A stretch of DNA of 64,000 bases from contig JAHWDD010000006.1 of the NCBI GenBank assembly GCA_023897205.1, forward strand, positions 248,001-312,000, in the 5' to 3' direction. This DNA comes from Exophiala sp. HKRS030. Its lineage: Eukaryota; Ascomycota; Eurotiomycetes; Chaetothyriales; Herpotrichiellaceae. Position numbers and translations under genes: made by a program. The notes under the pieces were generated by a model. That model worked only from the letters and a program-made list of their open reading frames with translations. It ran no database searches and was not told the origin of the DNA. Positions 32,593-43,481 of this stretch are shown in pieces; position 1 is the first letter of the stretch, and each line of letters starts with the position of its first letter.

Positions 32593-35500
32593 ATGGCGGC
32601 TGTGACGAAGGCCAATCCTCAGTCATTGGATGAATGTAAGGATGTCATCCAGACCTCTATCTTACCCATGGACTACGGCTTGAGGATGTGCGCCAACAAT
32701 TGTTAGTTCTGTTTTCTCTCGAAGCAAGGTACGGCAAATTGAAAACTCACCTTCCTTCTACTGATGACACTTGACGCAATGTAGCGTAGACCAACTCAAA
32801 AGGAAGTTCAGGAAATGGGGCTTGAGCAAGAATGGAAAAAGGGAGCAGTGGGTCGAGGCTGCTCGGGAACTCAAACAACGCCGGCTGGATGTGAGACAGG
32901 CGAGGATCATCACAAAAAATGGCAAGCGTTTGGATGCTGCTCAGGCTAGGAGGGCTATTCAGCGGCACGATCTTCCAAAGATGCGAGTAAAACAAGGCAA
33001 TAGTAAGTCTTTAACACGAGAATGACTTCCTGCCCTGATCCAAAGACCAGAAAATACTCGGCCACGCACTTGCGAAGACCTCACCATTCGCAGGGAATTG
33101 ATCAACCCTACCGCCGTTACAACCATCACGTTGCCTTGCCATTCCTTCTGGGAATGGATACGAAGAATCTTTCCCGTCGGCGACAAGTTGTCATTTTCTA
33201 GCGTTCTGAACTCATACTCAGCTTCGTTCGAACCTTACTTTCATTATCTCCAGGAATTCCAGTTGATTGGCACCGATAATCCGTCAGAAGAATCCAACTC
33301 GCTTGCAGTTGGGGTTCCTCTGCGTTCTATTAGAGATACATCACACCCGCCAGACGTAACTCAGTTAGTTGATACCAATAACGAACCTAAAGCAAACCAG
33401 TCGCTTACGGTTGGAGCCTCTCTGAGCACTCCCAGAGACGCCTCATATCCATCTGTGACAGATTTTCAATCTGAAGCTGGAAAGATGTCAATTGCAATTG
33501 CCAGCAGGCTTTTCATGGCTGCCTCCAGGAATTACGAAGACTTAAGGGAATCCTTAGCCTCAGAGGTCTGGAGAGTGGCTCTTCCCGAAAAGAGTTATTT
33601 TATCAGTGATATGGAGCTTGTTGCCTACTACCCTGGAGTAGCAGATCTCCCCGTCTTGATGAGTTACTTGGTCTATATCTGTTCCAACCACCTCATACAA
33701 CGTGATCATTTCGACAACCTGGCTGACAATTTACTAAGCAAGTATGGCATAGAGGCGCTGAGATATTCCTGTATAGAGCAGCTACAATACCTCCGCTCCT
33801 TCCAAGAATTCATTCTTCTTTATGCGGCGAGAAAAGGACGATATGAGATAGTACGATTTTTGCGGCCATTTCTCCTGGACTTGGACCAGCGACTACGTGG
33901 TGGAGCATATCCACGAACCTTGCTTCACGAGGCTGTTTTGCACAAACAAACCTCATTCGGTAAAGCTCTCCTTGACGATGGAGCTGATGCCGGTTGTCCC
34001 ATGGCACCGTCGGAACTTCAGGTGTTCCTATATGATCGCCCTGCGATGGACTTGGCCGCGTATTTTGCTCCAGAGCTTTTTCGCCATATGCTCGACATAT
34101 CCAGGCAAAAGTCGACCTTTAACCCTGCGCTATTGTTACCTCTTGCAGCGAAATCTGGTATGATTGTCACAGAATGCCTTCAGCTGCTCGAGCTCGGTGC
34201 GAATGTCAATGCGATGGATAGTCAAGGTTGGACCGCTCTGCAACATGCGGTCTCTGCACAACAGCACTCTCTAGTCTGTACTTTACTAGATCATGGAGCT
34301 TCGACGGATCTTGGGAAAGAGAACAGAGCCATTCTAAAGCGATATCAATCATTGGAAAGTCGCGTGGCTCTGCCCTTATCCCTTGGCATCGAATCCAATG
34401 ATGTCGAAATGTGCGAGATTCTTCTTCGAGCTGGGGCCGATGTGAATGACCACTTGTTCACAACGAACGGGGATCTTCTTGATCCGTACTACAAGCAACT
34501 GCTTCTGGAAGACCTGCCACGAGGGACATTCCAAACAGCTCTTCAACGTGCAGTGTGGGAGAACAATACACAATTGATTCAACTACTCCTCGAACAAGGC
34601 GCAAAGCCCACAGTCGAAAGCACAATCCCCTGCATAATTATTGCCGTTTGGAGAAACAACTATGAAGCCCTGGCACTGCTAATTCAGCACGGCGCTAATC
34701 TCAGCGAAACATATGACGGGAGCTTGCTCGGGAAAGCCGATGCAATGGTATATGCTTCGTATGGTGGAGATCTGCGAATCCTGCACATTCTCATCAGATC
34801 TGGCGTATTTATTGAGCCTGCTCAGCAAATTTGCGGGAAGGTATGGACTCTCGGATGGACTCCATTGCAGGCCGCTTGTCTCAGCGGAAATGCTGCTGTG
34901 GCTCAATTACTGTTGGCCTCTGGTGCTGATGTTAACGCGCCATGCTTCTTCGACGGCGGTTTGACAGCTTTGCAAGCAGCTATCCGATGCAGAAATATGG
35001 CATTGGTCAACCTGCTTCTCAACTGGGGAGCCAATGTGAATGCTTCTCCATCCAGATATGGGGATACAGTCCTCTCAGCCGCCATCAAATCTGGATCTAT
35101 GAGTGTTCTAAGACACCTGATCGCGCATGGCGCAGACGTCACCTACAACGGGTGCAATTATCGACATGGGTACGATGAATCGATGATCCCAACTGTGGCT
35201 GCTGCAATACTTGGTCGCATAGACTTCATCCAGGAGATGTTACAAGCTGGCCTGAACTTGCAAGCACCGATTCGTCAAAACACTCCGAGCACGATCTTGG
35301 GAGAAGCATTGTCGCGAGCCGCAAGATATGCCAGAATTGAAGTCATCGAGTGGTTTCTTCAACACACTGTCACACTGATTCCATTGGAACTATCTGAGAT
35401 ACTTTTCTCCATTCACTTCTATCAAAAATTTGACCGCGAGGCCTCCAAGAAATTCACATTGGAATTGTTAGATCGTGGCGCAGACGCGAACGCTTTTCAC

Positions 35501-36148
35501 AGCGGCGAGACTAGATCACCAACCACTATACTTTCAAGAATCTGCTTCTCGAGAAAGGAAAACAAGGAACTAGTCCAGCTGTTGTTGGATAGGGGAGTCG
35601 ATGTGGATCCGGACCCTGGGTGTGACACCAAGCTCGAGGTGCCTTTGATAGGTGCTGTCAGAAATGGCCATATAGCGATCGTGGAGCTTCTACTGGAATA
35701 TGGAGCCAACCCCAATACGACTTCTGATGCATTCAGATGGACACCTCTTCAACATGCTGCCTCTCAGGGCTATATTCGCATTGCACAAATACTCCTTGCC
35801 CATGGTGCTGATGTTGGAGCTCTCACGTCCGATGGGCAATATACTGCACTAGATCTCGCAGTGACGAATGGACGTTTCGACATGGTGAAGCTTCTGCTTG
35901 ATAATTACAAACTTGGAGATTGTGGACATATGTCGAGAGTCTGCCAAAAATATGCCGAAGTCGCACGAGAGGAGTGCCAGTGGGCAATTCTTAAGCTTCT
36001 GGAAAGCTATCAGTCTGAAGCACAACATTCAGATGATGAAATCAAACCTTTGCTCGACGCCGAGGCTACGGAGACTGGCACAGAACGTTCAAGGAAGGTT
36101 TCGCATAGGACGTTGAAGAGAAAGACATTGACTTCAATCCCTGGGTGA
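32593..36148 (+). CDS. Clr5-domain ankyrin-repeat protein with apparent one-base frameshift in exon 1
   Basis: Three exons: 32593..32728, 32785..33002 and 33051..36148 (introns GTACGG..TGTAG and GTAAGT..GACCAG). Exon 1 starts MAAVTKANPQSLDECKDVIQT in one frame and continues LYLTHGLRLEDVRQQLL in another. One base appears to be missing after 32655, and adding one nucleotide there would make the whole chain open (about 1150 residues). The Clr5 domain continues EASVDQLKRKFRKWG then LSKNGKREQW, a fungal DNA-binding-like domain. Exon 3 is open for more than 1000 residues and holds roughly a dozen ankyrin repeats with the LLLxxGADVN signature. The likely role is a nuclear or cytosolic interaction protein; partners are unknown. 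If the frameshift is real, translation may start inside exon 3 without Clr5, or the locus may be a recent pseudogene. Confidence 0.75.
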
Positions 36149-36219
36149 ATCTGGACACAGCAAGCTGGTAGATGTGAGCACCAAGATTGGTCCCTGAACT
36201 CTGGTCTATCGGGTCAGAA

Positions 36220-37078
36220 TTAAGATCTACCTACAGTGTTCTCCTCCTTCGACGGATCTACTGTATTCCCTATCATATGTCTACCATGCAATCTGAATCC
36301 TCGAACCCAGCCCAGACGATACGAAGAGAGTCGATTCTTGTGCAACACATGATCTCGAAGTCCATCCGTTCCCATCAGAAGAAACCAAACTCCCCCAAGG
36401 ACGCCCATTAGCACAAAATTGCGGACGAGAGAATGAGTCTTGACAGGTGGGATTCCAACCAGCTGAAAGCCCAAGCCCGAGTTGATCCAGCCAAGACAGA
36501 TCATCACACGGCCCGTCCACCGATGTATATATGAGAATACACTCTTTCCACCAGTCCGCTTGAAATGACGATGCTGAAGGATGCCCATTGCCGGCTGAAC
36601 GACAATGATGGTGGATGTCACCAGCAGACCGATCACAACATGGGCTTTGACGGGGCTGAAAAAGTTTAGATCGTTTTTGGCAATGTCTATGCCTAGACCC
36701 ATGGCACCAATCATCATGACAAGACCGAGGATCTGGATCGGACCGTGGATGCGACTGGTCACACGAACACCCTTGAGCGGAAGATGTTGTGCTATGGCGC
36801 CGAGAGGAAACAGGACGATGAAGACGATGGACATAATGCATGCGTGGGCATTGCGTTTGCGGTGAAAGATCTTGTAACTGTCTTGGAAGTATGCTCGTTT
36901 CTCGAGGGGTGCCGGATCTGTTGGGTGTTCGGCATCAAGAGTCGTTGCTAAAGCCAGCACTTTGGTTGGCGATCGTGTCAACACTTGCGGTAATGCACAG
37001 ACATGGTGGTACGACGTGGGACTCACTGGGTACGAGCAGAAAGGCGAAAGCCACGACAGTGCCGGAGCGGAACGCCAT
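36220..37078 (-). CDS. Cytochrome b561 / ferric-reductase-like membrane protein with signal peptide
   Basis: Two exons, 37078..37027 and 36947..36220, give 259 residues. Exon 1 codes MAFRSGTVVAFAFLLVP, a signal peptide. The donor is GTGAGT. I chose the TTTAG acceptor (79-nt intron); an AAG acceptor 36 nt earlier is also in frame, so 12 residues are uncertain. The body has about five membrane segments: ACIMSIVFIVLFPLGAIAQHL, HGPIQILGLVMMIGAMGLGI, HVVIGLLVTSTIIVVQPAMGIL, MICLGWINSGLGF and FVLMGVLGGVWFLLM. Histidines at the helix ends (SRIHGPI, KAHVVIG, LQHRHF, YIHRWTGR) fit the two-heme b561 pattern. There is no DOMON domain. It probably carries electrons across a membrane; the partner is unknown. 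It converges with the ankyrin gene 71 bp away. Confidence 0.85.
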
Positions 37079-38074
37079 TTTTCCCTCTAGCTAACAGTTG
37101 TCACTATATTTTCACAATGAGATTACTGTGGTGAACAAAAAGGAGAGTATCGCGAGGAGCGTTGTATCTGAGTAAATATATGAATCATATGCCGGGCCTG
37201 GAGAGGAGAGGGTGGGTGAAGAGTAACAAAACATACCTAGGTATATGATACTGTATTTGTATTCTACCCCTTCCTTGGCGACAAGGTGAAAGTCGATGCG
37301 AGCTCGGTATGTCACGCATCACAAACTAAAAAATGTTAGCTCGCAAGGTCATTCAATCAATTAATTACCATTGCTTGAAATAAAAGGCAAAGGCTGACAC
37401 ACGGACCTGCGAGCGCGGCCACATGCCGGGGGCGGCGCCCATGTCATTTATTGCTCCCGCTCTCACTTGAAGATGATGATGCTGCGAGGTGATTGAGTCC
37501 AGGGCCTTGTCGATTCATGTTTCGTATTATCGATTGCGAGGAAGGGGTGATTTAAAAATAGAAAAGAAAAAGAATTTTGTGTGGCGACAAGGCTGAGAGG
37601 AAATGCTCCGGACGAATTGACATCACTTGACCACTCCGTACCTAAGCTGGGTAAAACAGGTACAGAATGTCGTGGGACTCGACATACATGACTACCCGTA
37701 GTCTCGTTCGACTGCCCCTCGTGTCAGTATTCATGGTCGCATTGCTCGCATATCTAGACTTTTGATGGTAGAATGGACGAGGACCTTACCATCCACTGAC
37801 TTTGTTGTGGCAACAGTTATGACTGTCCACATCGCCGAATGAATCGCAAACGGGGAACAGACTACTTGGGTAAAGTAGAAAGTCGATCCGATGCGGGTTC
37901 AAATCGCAAGCGTCAAATGGAGTAGTATCGTGCATGTCTGCTGACGAGTAAAATGGTTATTGTGTCAAAGACCACGAAAGTGACCAAGTAAGAAGCCGGA
38001 AGGGACTTGGTTCGAACTTTAAGGTATTGCATGAAATGGCACCTTAATGAGTTCATATAAAGCCTGACTTGAGT
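37079..38074. other. Intergenic between the b561 promoter and the hydrolase 3' end
   Basis: Nearly 1 kb. It holds the b561 promoter. A GGTTCAAATC word near 37898 resembles a tRNA B box, but no cloverleaf can be formed around it. No other feature is recognised. Confidence 0.4.
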
Positions 38075-39052
38075 CTATAGTTGCTTCCTAAAGGCATCAA
38101 CTGACGGTCCTAGAAAGTCCTGAATCGTAGGAACGACCTTGTGGGCTTCATGAGCCACTCCAGGTACAAGGTCGAATCTCGCATTAATGCCGAGATATTC
38201 CCAACTATCCCTCAACCTGCTTAGGCCTGTCAATCTGCCCTCTTTCATCACACCGAGTCCCGGGTCATCAGCTCCGGACTGATTGCTGCCACTGTCTTGG
38301 GATTTGGTCAAACCAGCCTTGAACTTCGATATGAAAGTCATGAATTCCTCGCCACCGTGGATGAAGTCGTCCTCGGTCCCACATAGCAGCTGTATTGCCG
38401 GGACGGCCTTGATGGCGTCGATGTCAACCTTTGCGCCAGACCCGAATACAGCCTGAATATCACGTATCCCATCTGGCCAAGACTCACTGGGGTCGAGAAA
38501 GGTGGGACGGCCCGGGGCGCCGATGGAGACAGCCTGAAAACGTTCGGGATGGACATAGAGCATTCGCAGGGAGAATTGACCTCCGCCGGAATAGCCTACC
38601 AGAAAAAATTTCGATGTCGATATACCCGGCCAGATGGTTGCAATTTCGTCGTCGATTATCGACAGGAGGATTTGGTCCGAGTTGAAGTTCTGCGCGGTGT
38701 GGAGTACCTTGTAACTGTCCAGGTCGATGGCGGATGTCATCCCAGCTGGAAAGAACGGAGCAAGGATTGCAACGTGGTGTTTGTCCGCGAACTCCTTGAA
38801 GCTGTCGCGGCACTTTTCAGCATTACGACCAGTGCCGTGGACGACGACGACCAGCGGAAGGCGCGGAAGTGAGTAGACCGGGTCATCGGATGTAGATCGC
38901 GATGGATCTGGGTTATACGCATGTTCAGGTATGTATAGAGTGTATGAGACCGACGGATGGGCTCGAGAGACGCGGAAGGGGGTGCTGCCGGTGAGAAAGG
39001 CTGGTCTCAGAAATTTGGGAGGGATCAACGCGGTAGACAGAGGGGGAGACAT
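38075..39052 (-). CDS. Alpha/beta hydrolase
   Basis: Single exon of 325 residues from ATG at 39052 (MSPPLSTALIPPK). Fold signatures: VVVVHGTGRNAEKCRDSF (oxyanion loop), ILAPFFPAG, and the nucleophile elbow GYSGGGQ with Ser155. A candidate acid lies in LLCGTEDDFIHGGEEF and the C-terminal His in LVPGVAHEAHKVV. There is no signal peptide or lid insertion. It resembles the esterase/lipase-like or poly-hydroxyalkanoate-depolymerase-like serine hydrolases common in fungi; the substrate cannot be inferred. A low-complexity Ser/Gly/Asp stretch (SQDSGSNQSGADDPG) precedes the last strand. Confidence 0.88.
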   Translation of the reverse strand: MSPPLSTALIPPKFLRPAFLTGSTPFRVSRAHPSVSYTLYIPEHAYNPDPSRSTSDDPVYSLPRLPLVVVVHGTGRNAEKCRDSFKEFADKHHVAILAPFFPAGMTSAIDLDSYKVLHTAQNFNSDQILLSIIDDEIATIWPGISTSKFFLVGYSGGGQFSLRMLYVHPERFQAVSIGAPGRPTFLDPSESWPDGIRDIQAVFGSGAKVDIDAIKAVPAIQLLCGTEDDFIHGGEEFMTFISKFKAGLTKSQDSGSNQSGADDPGLGVMKEGRLTGLSRLRDSWEYLGINARFDLVPGVAHEAHKVVPTIQDFLGPSVDAFRKQL

Positions 39053-39934
39053 GTCTGATGGCAGAGAAATTCCACATCTCCAGGATTGGGAGAAGAAGGA
39101 AGAAGGTCGAGACGAGTGAAAGAAAACTGTCGACTTTGGTTTTTATATCTATCTCTTCGGGCACATAGCGACGTAGGGATGGATTAGGACGTGTGGTGCG
39201 AAACTCGGCCTTTGAGCGACACCATTGAATTGTTGATGGTAGGAGAGGATGTCAACTGGTCGATTGTGTTATAGCTTGAAGGTACTTACCGTATCATGGA
39301 GCATTCTCGAGTTCACTGATTAGGCCGAGGGTAATTGCAGGAGAAAGGAATGGGAACACGACCAAGAGCTGGAAGAAGGACGAAGGACGAAAGATGTAAG
39401 ACAAGGCTGTGCGAGTACGGAGGGGCAAGGCTGTGGGTACGAGTACGAGAATCCAAGGCTCTAGGCGACGCGGCTGCCAAGGACGACATTGTACTGTAAT
39501 AATCGTTTCTCCGCGAGGGAAAAAAGTGCCGCATGACGAAGTGATTGATGTATAAGGCACCGACTGCGACCACCAGCTGCACCTGCACCGCCCTCGGCGT
39601 CTACGTGTCTACCCATCCAGGCCTCATTTTCGCTCGTTGTACTCCGTATTTTCCTTCTTTATATATCCTGCACACGTGGTCATCGCGACCGTCCTACCTC
39701 GATCCATATACTTCCTTGATGTTGTATGACCATTCCATACGGAGTACACTCTCGTGCTATCTCAGCTGCACTTCCCCGGCTGCCCCACCAATCCACTGAG
39801 CCCGTCAGCTTCCGAACGACGCCCTTGGCCGTAATACGAACACTTTCCGCCTGAGCGGGCTGATTGTGAAAAACACGAGATAACTACTGGAGTGAAGAAG
39901 TGGAAAGTAATAAATATATATCAAAGAACACAAG
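39053..39934. promoter_or_regulatory. Divergent promoter region between the hydrolase and YSC84
   Basis: 882 bases between two diverging starts. It contains a 12-bp perfect inverted repeat built on the TACTCCGTA word (39638..39649 and 39737..39748), 186 bases before the YSC84 start. Confidence 0.5.
39638..39748. repeat. Inverted pair of the dispersed TGTACTCCGTAT word
   Basis: TGTACTCCGTAT at 39638..39649 and its exact complement at 39737..39748 with 87 bases between. The core nonamer also occurs at 2668, 16184 and 31795, always outside genes. Confidence 0.7.
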
Positions 39935-41227
39935 ATGCCTTTTGGAATCAACAATCCACTGCCCTCTTCTATGAGGAGTGAGTCTACCTTCAGCCGCTCC
40001 GGAATTATGCAGCCTTCAACCACTGACACTACCCAGGCGAATGCAAAAAGGCTGGCAAGATTCTAGCATCCTTTGTTGATCCCAGACAGAGCTTTGGTCC
40101 AGACAAAGTCATACCTCCGTCGATTCTAGCGAATGCCAAGGTACGCAATTGTTGTACATCGTTTACCTCCCACGCGCTAATTCTCTACACAGGGCCTTGC
40201 GGTTCTCACAGTCTTCAAGGCTGGCTTCCTCGGATCAGGTCGACTCGGCTCCGGTATCGTCGTCGCTAGACTCGCAGATGGCTCGTGGTCAGCTCCTTCT
40301 GCCATCGCGACCGCCGGTGGTGGCTTCGGAGGTCAGATTGGTTTCGAACTAACCGATTTCGTCTTCATCCTTAACGATGCCGCCGCCGTTCGAACCTTCG
40401 CACAGGCAGCTTCGGTCACTCTCGGTGGAAATGTCAGTATCGCAGCCGGCCCAGTCGGTCGCAACGCAGAAGCGGCAGGCGCAGCTAGTCTGAAGGGCGT
40501 GGCCGGCATTTTTGCGTACAGCAAGACGAAAGGATTGTTCGCCGGTGTGAGTCTGGAAGGCAGTGTCCTGATTGAGAGAAGAGATGCGAATGAGAAGATG
40601 TACGGCGGCCGGATAACAGCAAAACAACTCCTCGAGGGTGGCGTCAGACCACCTCCGTCTGCAGACCCGCTGATGAGGGTTCTAAACACTCGCGTCTTCT
40701 CGGGCGCAGCAGCCTCGGATGGCATGTACAATGACATGCCTATATATGACGACCAGCATGATGATCTGGTGTGGGAAGGACGGACGGGGTCGGGCTATGG
40801 AGCCAATGTCCGCAATAACCGATCATCAACAATTGGATCTCGAGACGACAATTACGAGTATCACGACAACCCTCGGCGAGCAAATACCTGGGACGATTAT
40901 AACTCGCCTTCTCGAGAAAGCAATGGATTCGGCAACAGAAGTCGATCGAGCACCATGAACAATGATTACGTATATTCTGACAATAAACCCACCCGACCTA
41001 CAGCGCCGAAACCCGTCTTCAGACAGCGAACAGGATCAATCGGTCCCAATCAAGCGGTCGCTTTGTTCACGTTTGAAGCCGAGCAAAAGGATGATCTCGG
41101 CTTCCGGAAGGGCGACGTCATCACCATCACGGAGCGGACGAAAAGCAAAGAGGACTGGTGGAGGGGAAGGACTGCAGATGGTCGAGAAGGCATGTTCCCT
41201 TCGAATTATGTCGAGACAGCTACATGA
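39935..41227 (+). CDS. YSC84: Ysc84/Lsb4-type SH3 actin-binding protein
   Basis: Three exons, 39935..39977, 40037..40140 and 40193..41227, with introns GTGAGT..CCCAG and GTACGC..CACAG, give 393 residues. The start is MPFGINNPLPSSMRSECKKAG. The Ysc84/SYLF domain fills the first 210 residues: ILAsFVDPRQSFGPDK, ANAKGLAVLTVFKAGFLGSG, GLFAGVSLEGSVLIERRDAN. A Ser/Asn/Asp/Arg-rich linker follows. A C-terminal SH3 domain has ALFTFEAEQKDDLGFRKGD, the binding-surface DWWRGR, and MFPSNYVE. Yeast Ysc84 and Lsb4 act at cortical actin patches in endocytosis, binding Las17 and F-actin through the YAB region and polyproline partners through SH3. Confidence 0.95.
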
Positions 41228-41625
41228 AGAGATGTAGGCGGGATTGATGTGACGAGGTAGCATTGATACCCATTCTCGTTTCGGTTTGAGGTTTTGTCAC
41301 GATCATTCAGCCACGGCGTCCTGCAGTTTGTTTTCTTGCCGAGCAACATGTTTTTCACGGCGCAGAGTGATACATTTTTATAAAAGAACGTTCCAGTTTT
41401 TGAAGACGGCGTTCTAGCATTTTACACACGTAGCTGTTGTTTTGCAAAGAGAAAAGGGAGTCATTCACTTATCTGAATTATATAGATGACACCCTATGTA
41501 CGGAGTGCCGCCTTCCCAATTTCTCGAGAGATCATCATTCGCCCATGTGTCAAGACGTGCAAAGTAGGTACGCAAGTGAGGGTAAGCTATATTCAAGCCT
41601 GACCCACGAGCAGGCTCGGTGAGTC
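41228..41625. other. Intergenic between convergent YSC84 and the P450 gene
   Basis: About 400 bases holding two 3' ends. It marks the border between conserved genes and the accessory cluster. No repeat or RNA is recognised. Confidence 0.4.
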
Positions 41626-43481
41626 CTATGCCTTTTCAACGTATACTTCCAGGCCCTTTTGATGGACGAAAAAGGTGTTCCATATGGTCAGACTCTTTTC
41701 AGGGTCGACTAGGGTGAACTATGTGTGAACATGTATGGTTAGCATTGCTTTTACGTCGAGGACGGGTCTTGTATTTCCTTTTGTTTCTTCTCTGGTGGTA
41801 TCAAAGGCCCGAGAATAGACCATCTGGTTGGTTTTGGGGGAGGGGAGGCGGTCAAAGCTCACCTTGAACTTCATCAACAACAGCGGCACCAGCTTGTGGA
41901 CCTCCAACAGACTGATGTTCTTGCCGATGCAGGTCCTCTTGCCGGCTCCAAAGGCCATGAAGCACCTCTCCATCTCGGCCAACTCCTCACCACCGGAGGG
42001 AGGCTCGAGCCACCGTTCGGGACGGAACTCGCGCACGCCGTAGCGCCTCCCGAAGACTCGGGCGTCCTGGTGGATGACGGCCGGGTTGCAGCCCACGACG
42101 GTGCCGGCGGGGAAGTGGCGGCCGCACAGCGTCACGCCGCCCTGGGGGACGACGCGCTCGAGGATCAACCCGACGGGCGTGTGGAGCCTCAGGGACTCTT
42201 TGATCACGGCGCCGAGGTAGGGGAGCGTGCTCGTCTCGCGGAACGTCGGGGCGTCGCCGAGCTCGGCCGAGTGTAGTTCGTCGAGCAAGCGGGAGAGGCA
42301 CGCCGGGTGCAGGAGGAGGAAGTGGAAGATGGCCCGGAGCGTTATGGCGGTCGTGTCGGAACCGGCGTTGATGTTGCTCAATGACCAACCCAAAAGTTGC
42401 GAGGGGGGGATCTTGCCCGAGTATCTCTCGGAAGCTGCTATGAATTTGGCCGTAAAGTCTTTACGGTGGTCTGTCGATGTTGTAACGTCGGCATCGTCAT
42501 CGTCATTGTCGTCTTTCTTCCTCTCGCGCCGCCGTAGCGCCGCCTCGTCGATTCGCGGTTGCAAGAAAGAGAGCACGAATTTACTCACTCCCATCTTGTC
42601 GCGAGAGAACAAGTGTCCCCACCACCTGTTCTTCGCGAGGAGGTAGTCCAACCACGGCATCTGGCCCACGATGGCCGTGTACGCGCCGGACTTGTTGAGC
42701 GTCTTGATGATGGTACCGACGTCTCGGCCTTGTTCGAGGAATCCGAAACGACGAGACATTGTCATTTCGCCAATCACGTCAAACGCGTACCACTGAAGCC
42801 ATTCGCCAATGTCGCATACCTTGTCGGAGTCGGCGTACAGACTGGTCAGGCGCTCGACGAGGACGGTCGAGGTGTTGTCCACAAAGGGCTCATAGTCCAA
42901 GAGACTCGTCATGGCGTAGGCGTGCGCGATGGGTCGTTTGGCCGCTTTGTGCGCATCTTCATTCGTGATCATAAACAACGAAGCGACGGGTTTGCCGTTG
43001 ATTAGGGGTTGAGCGACGCGGTAGTATTCGGACTGTTGTTTCAGTTTTCAAAAGGTTACTTAACAGACAGTGGATTTCGGCCATGGTATGTATGTATAAT
43101 ATGGTATTGCACTCACGCACACGATGAACATACCTTTTGAAATAGTCGGGATATGCCATAGATCTGTCTGATTTCCCTGGGGTCGCCGACACTGATACAG
43201 TTTGGTCCGACTCGAACGAGATCACCGTATCGATCGTGTAGTTCTTGAAGGGTGAGTTCGAAACGAAGTTGGTTGACTTTGACGAAGCGCCATAGGTCTG
43301 TGAAAGAGGCGAGGAATGGTCCTGGTATAGATCGTAGGTAAGGTTGGTATCGCTGTGTGAGGATGTATATAATCCCTGTGGTTATTGAGAGAGCGAGCAG
43401 CAAGACAACAGTCCAGTATGAGGACGACCAGGGCTCGAAAGAATTTGAGGGAGGTGTGGCTGTTGACGTGTCCATTGCCAT
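41626..43481 (-). CDS. Cytochrome P450 monooxygenase (cluster gene 1)
   Basis: Three exons, 43481..43134, 43032..41863 and 41718..41626, give 536 residues. The last exon lies beyond the longest open frame. Splicing from GTGAGC to CACATAG replaces an unrelated tail with FTLVDPEKSLTIWNTFFVHQ, which fits a P450 C-terminus. Other landmarks: an N-terminal membrane anchor (about 24-45), SIPGPFLASFTDLWR, I-helix AGSDTT, ExxR in KESLRLH, FRPERWL, and the heme loop FGAGKRTCIG with ligand Cys484. An Arg/Asp-rich insertion (RRRERKKDDNDDDDAD) is unusual. The pattern recalls the pisatin-demethylase/benzoate-hydroxylase side of fungal class II P450s. It would act at the ER with a reductase, perhaps hydroxylating or demethylating an aromatic substrate; this is inference from its neighbours. 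Confidence 0.9.

Noticed and set aside
32636..32652. 17-nt intron (GTAAGG..CCAG) that would repair the Clr5 frame
   Set aside because: Far below the size of fungal introns, and it would delete the conserved CKDVIQ; a missing base explains the data better.
37860..37925. tRNA-like B box (GGTTCAAATC)
   Set aside because: The T stem does not pair, no A box lies at the right distance, and no acceptor stem can be drawn.
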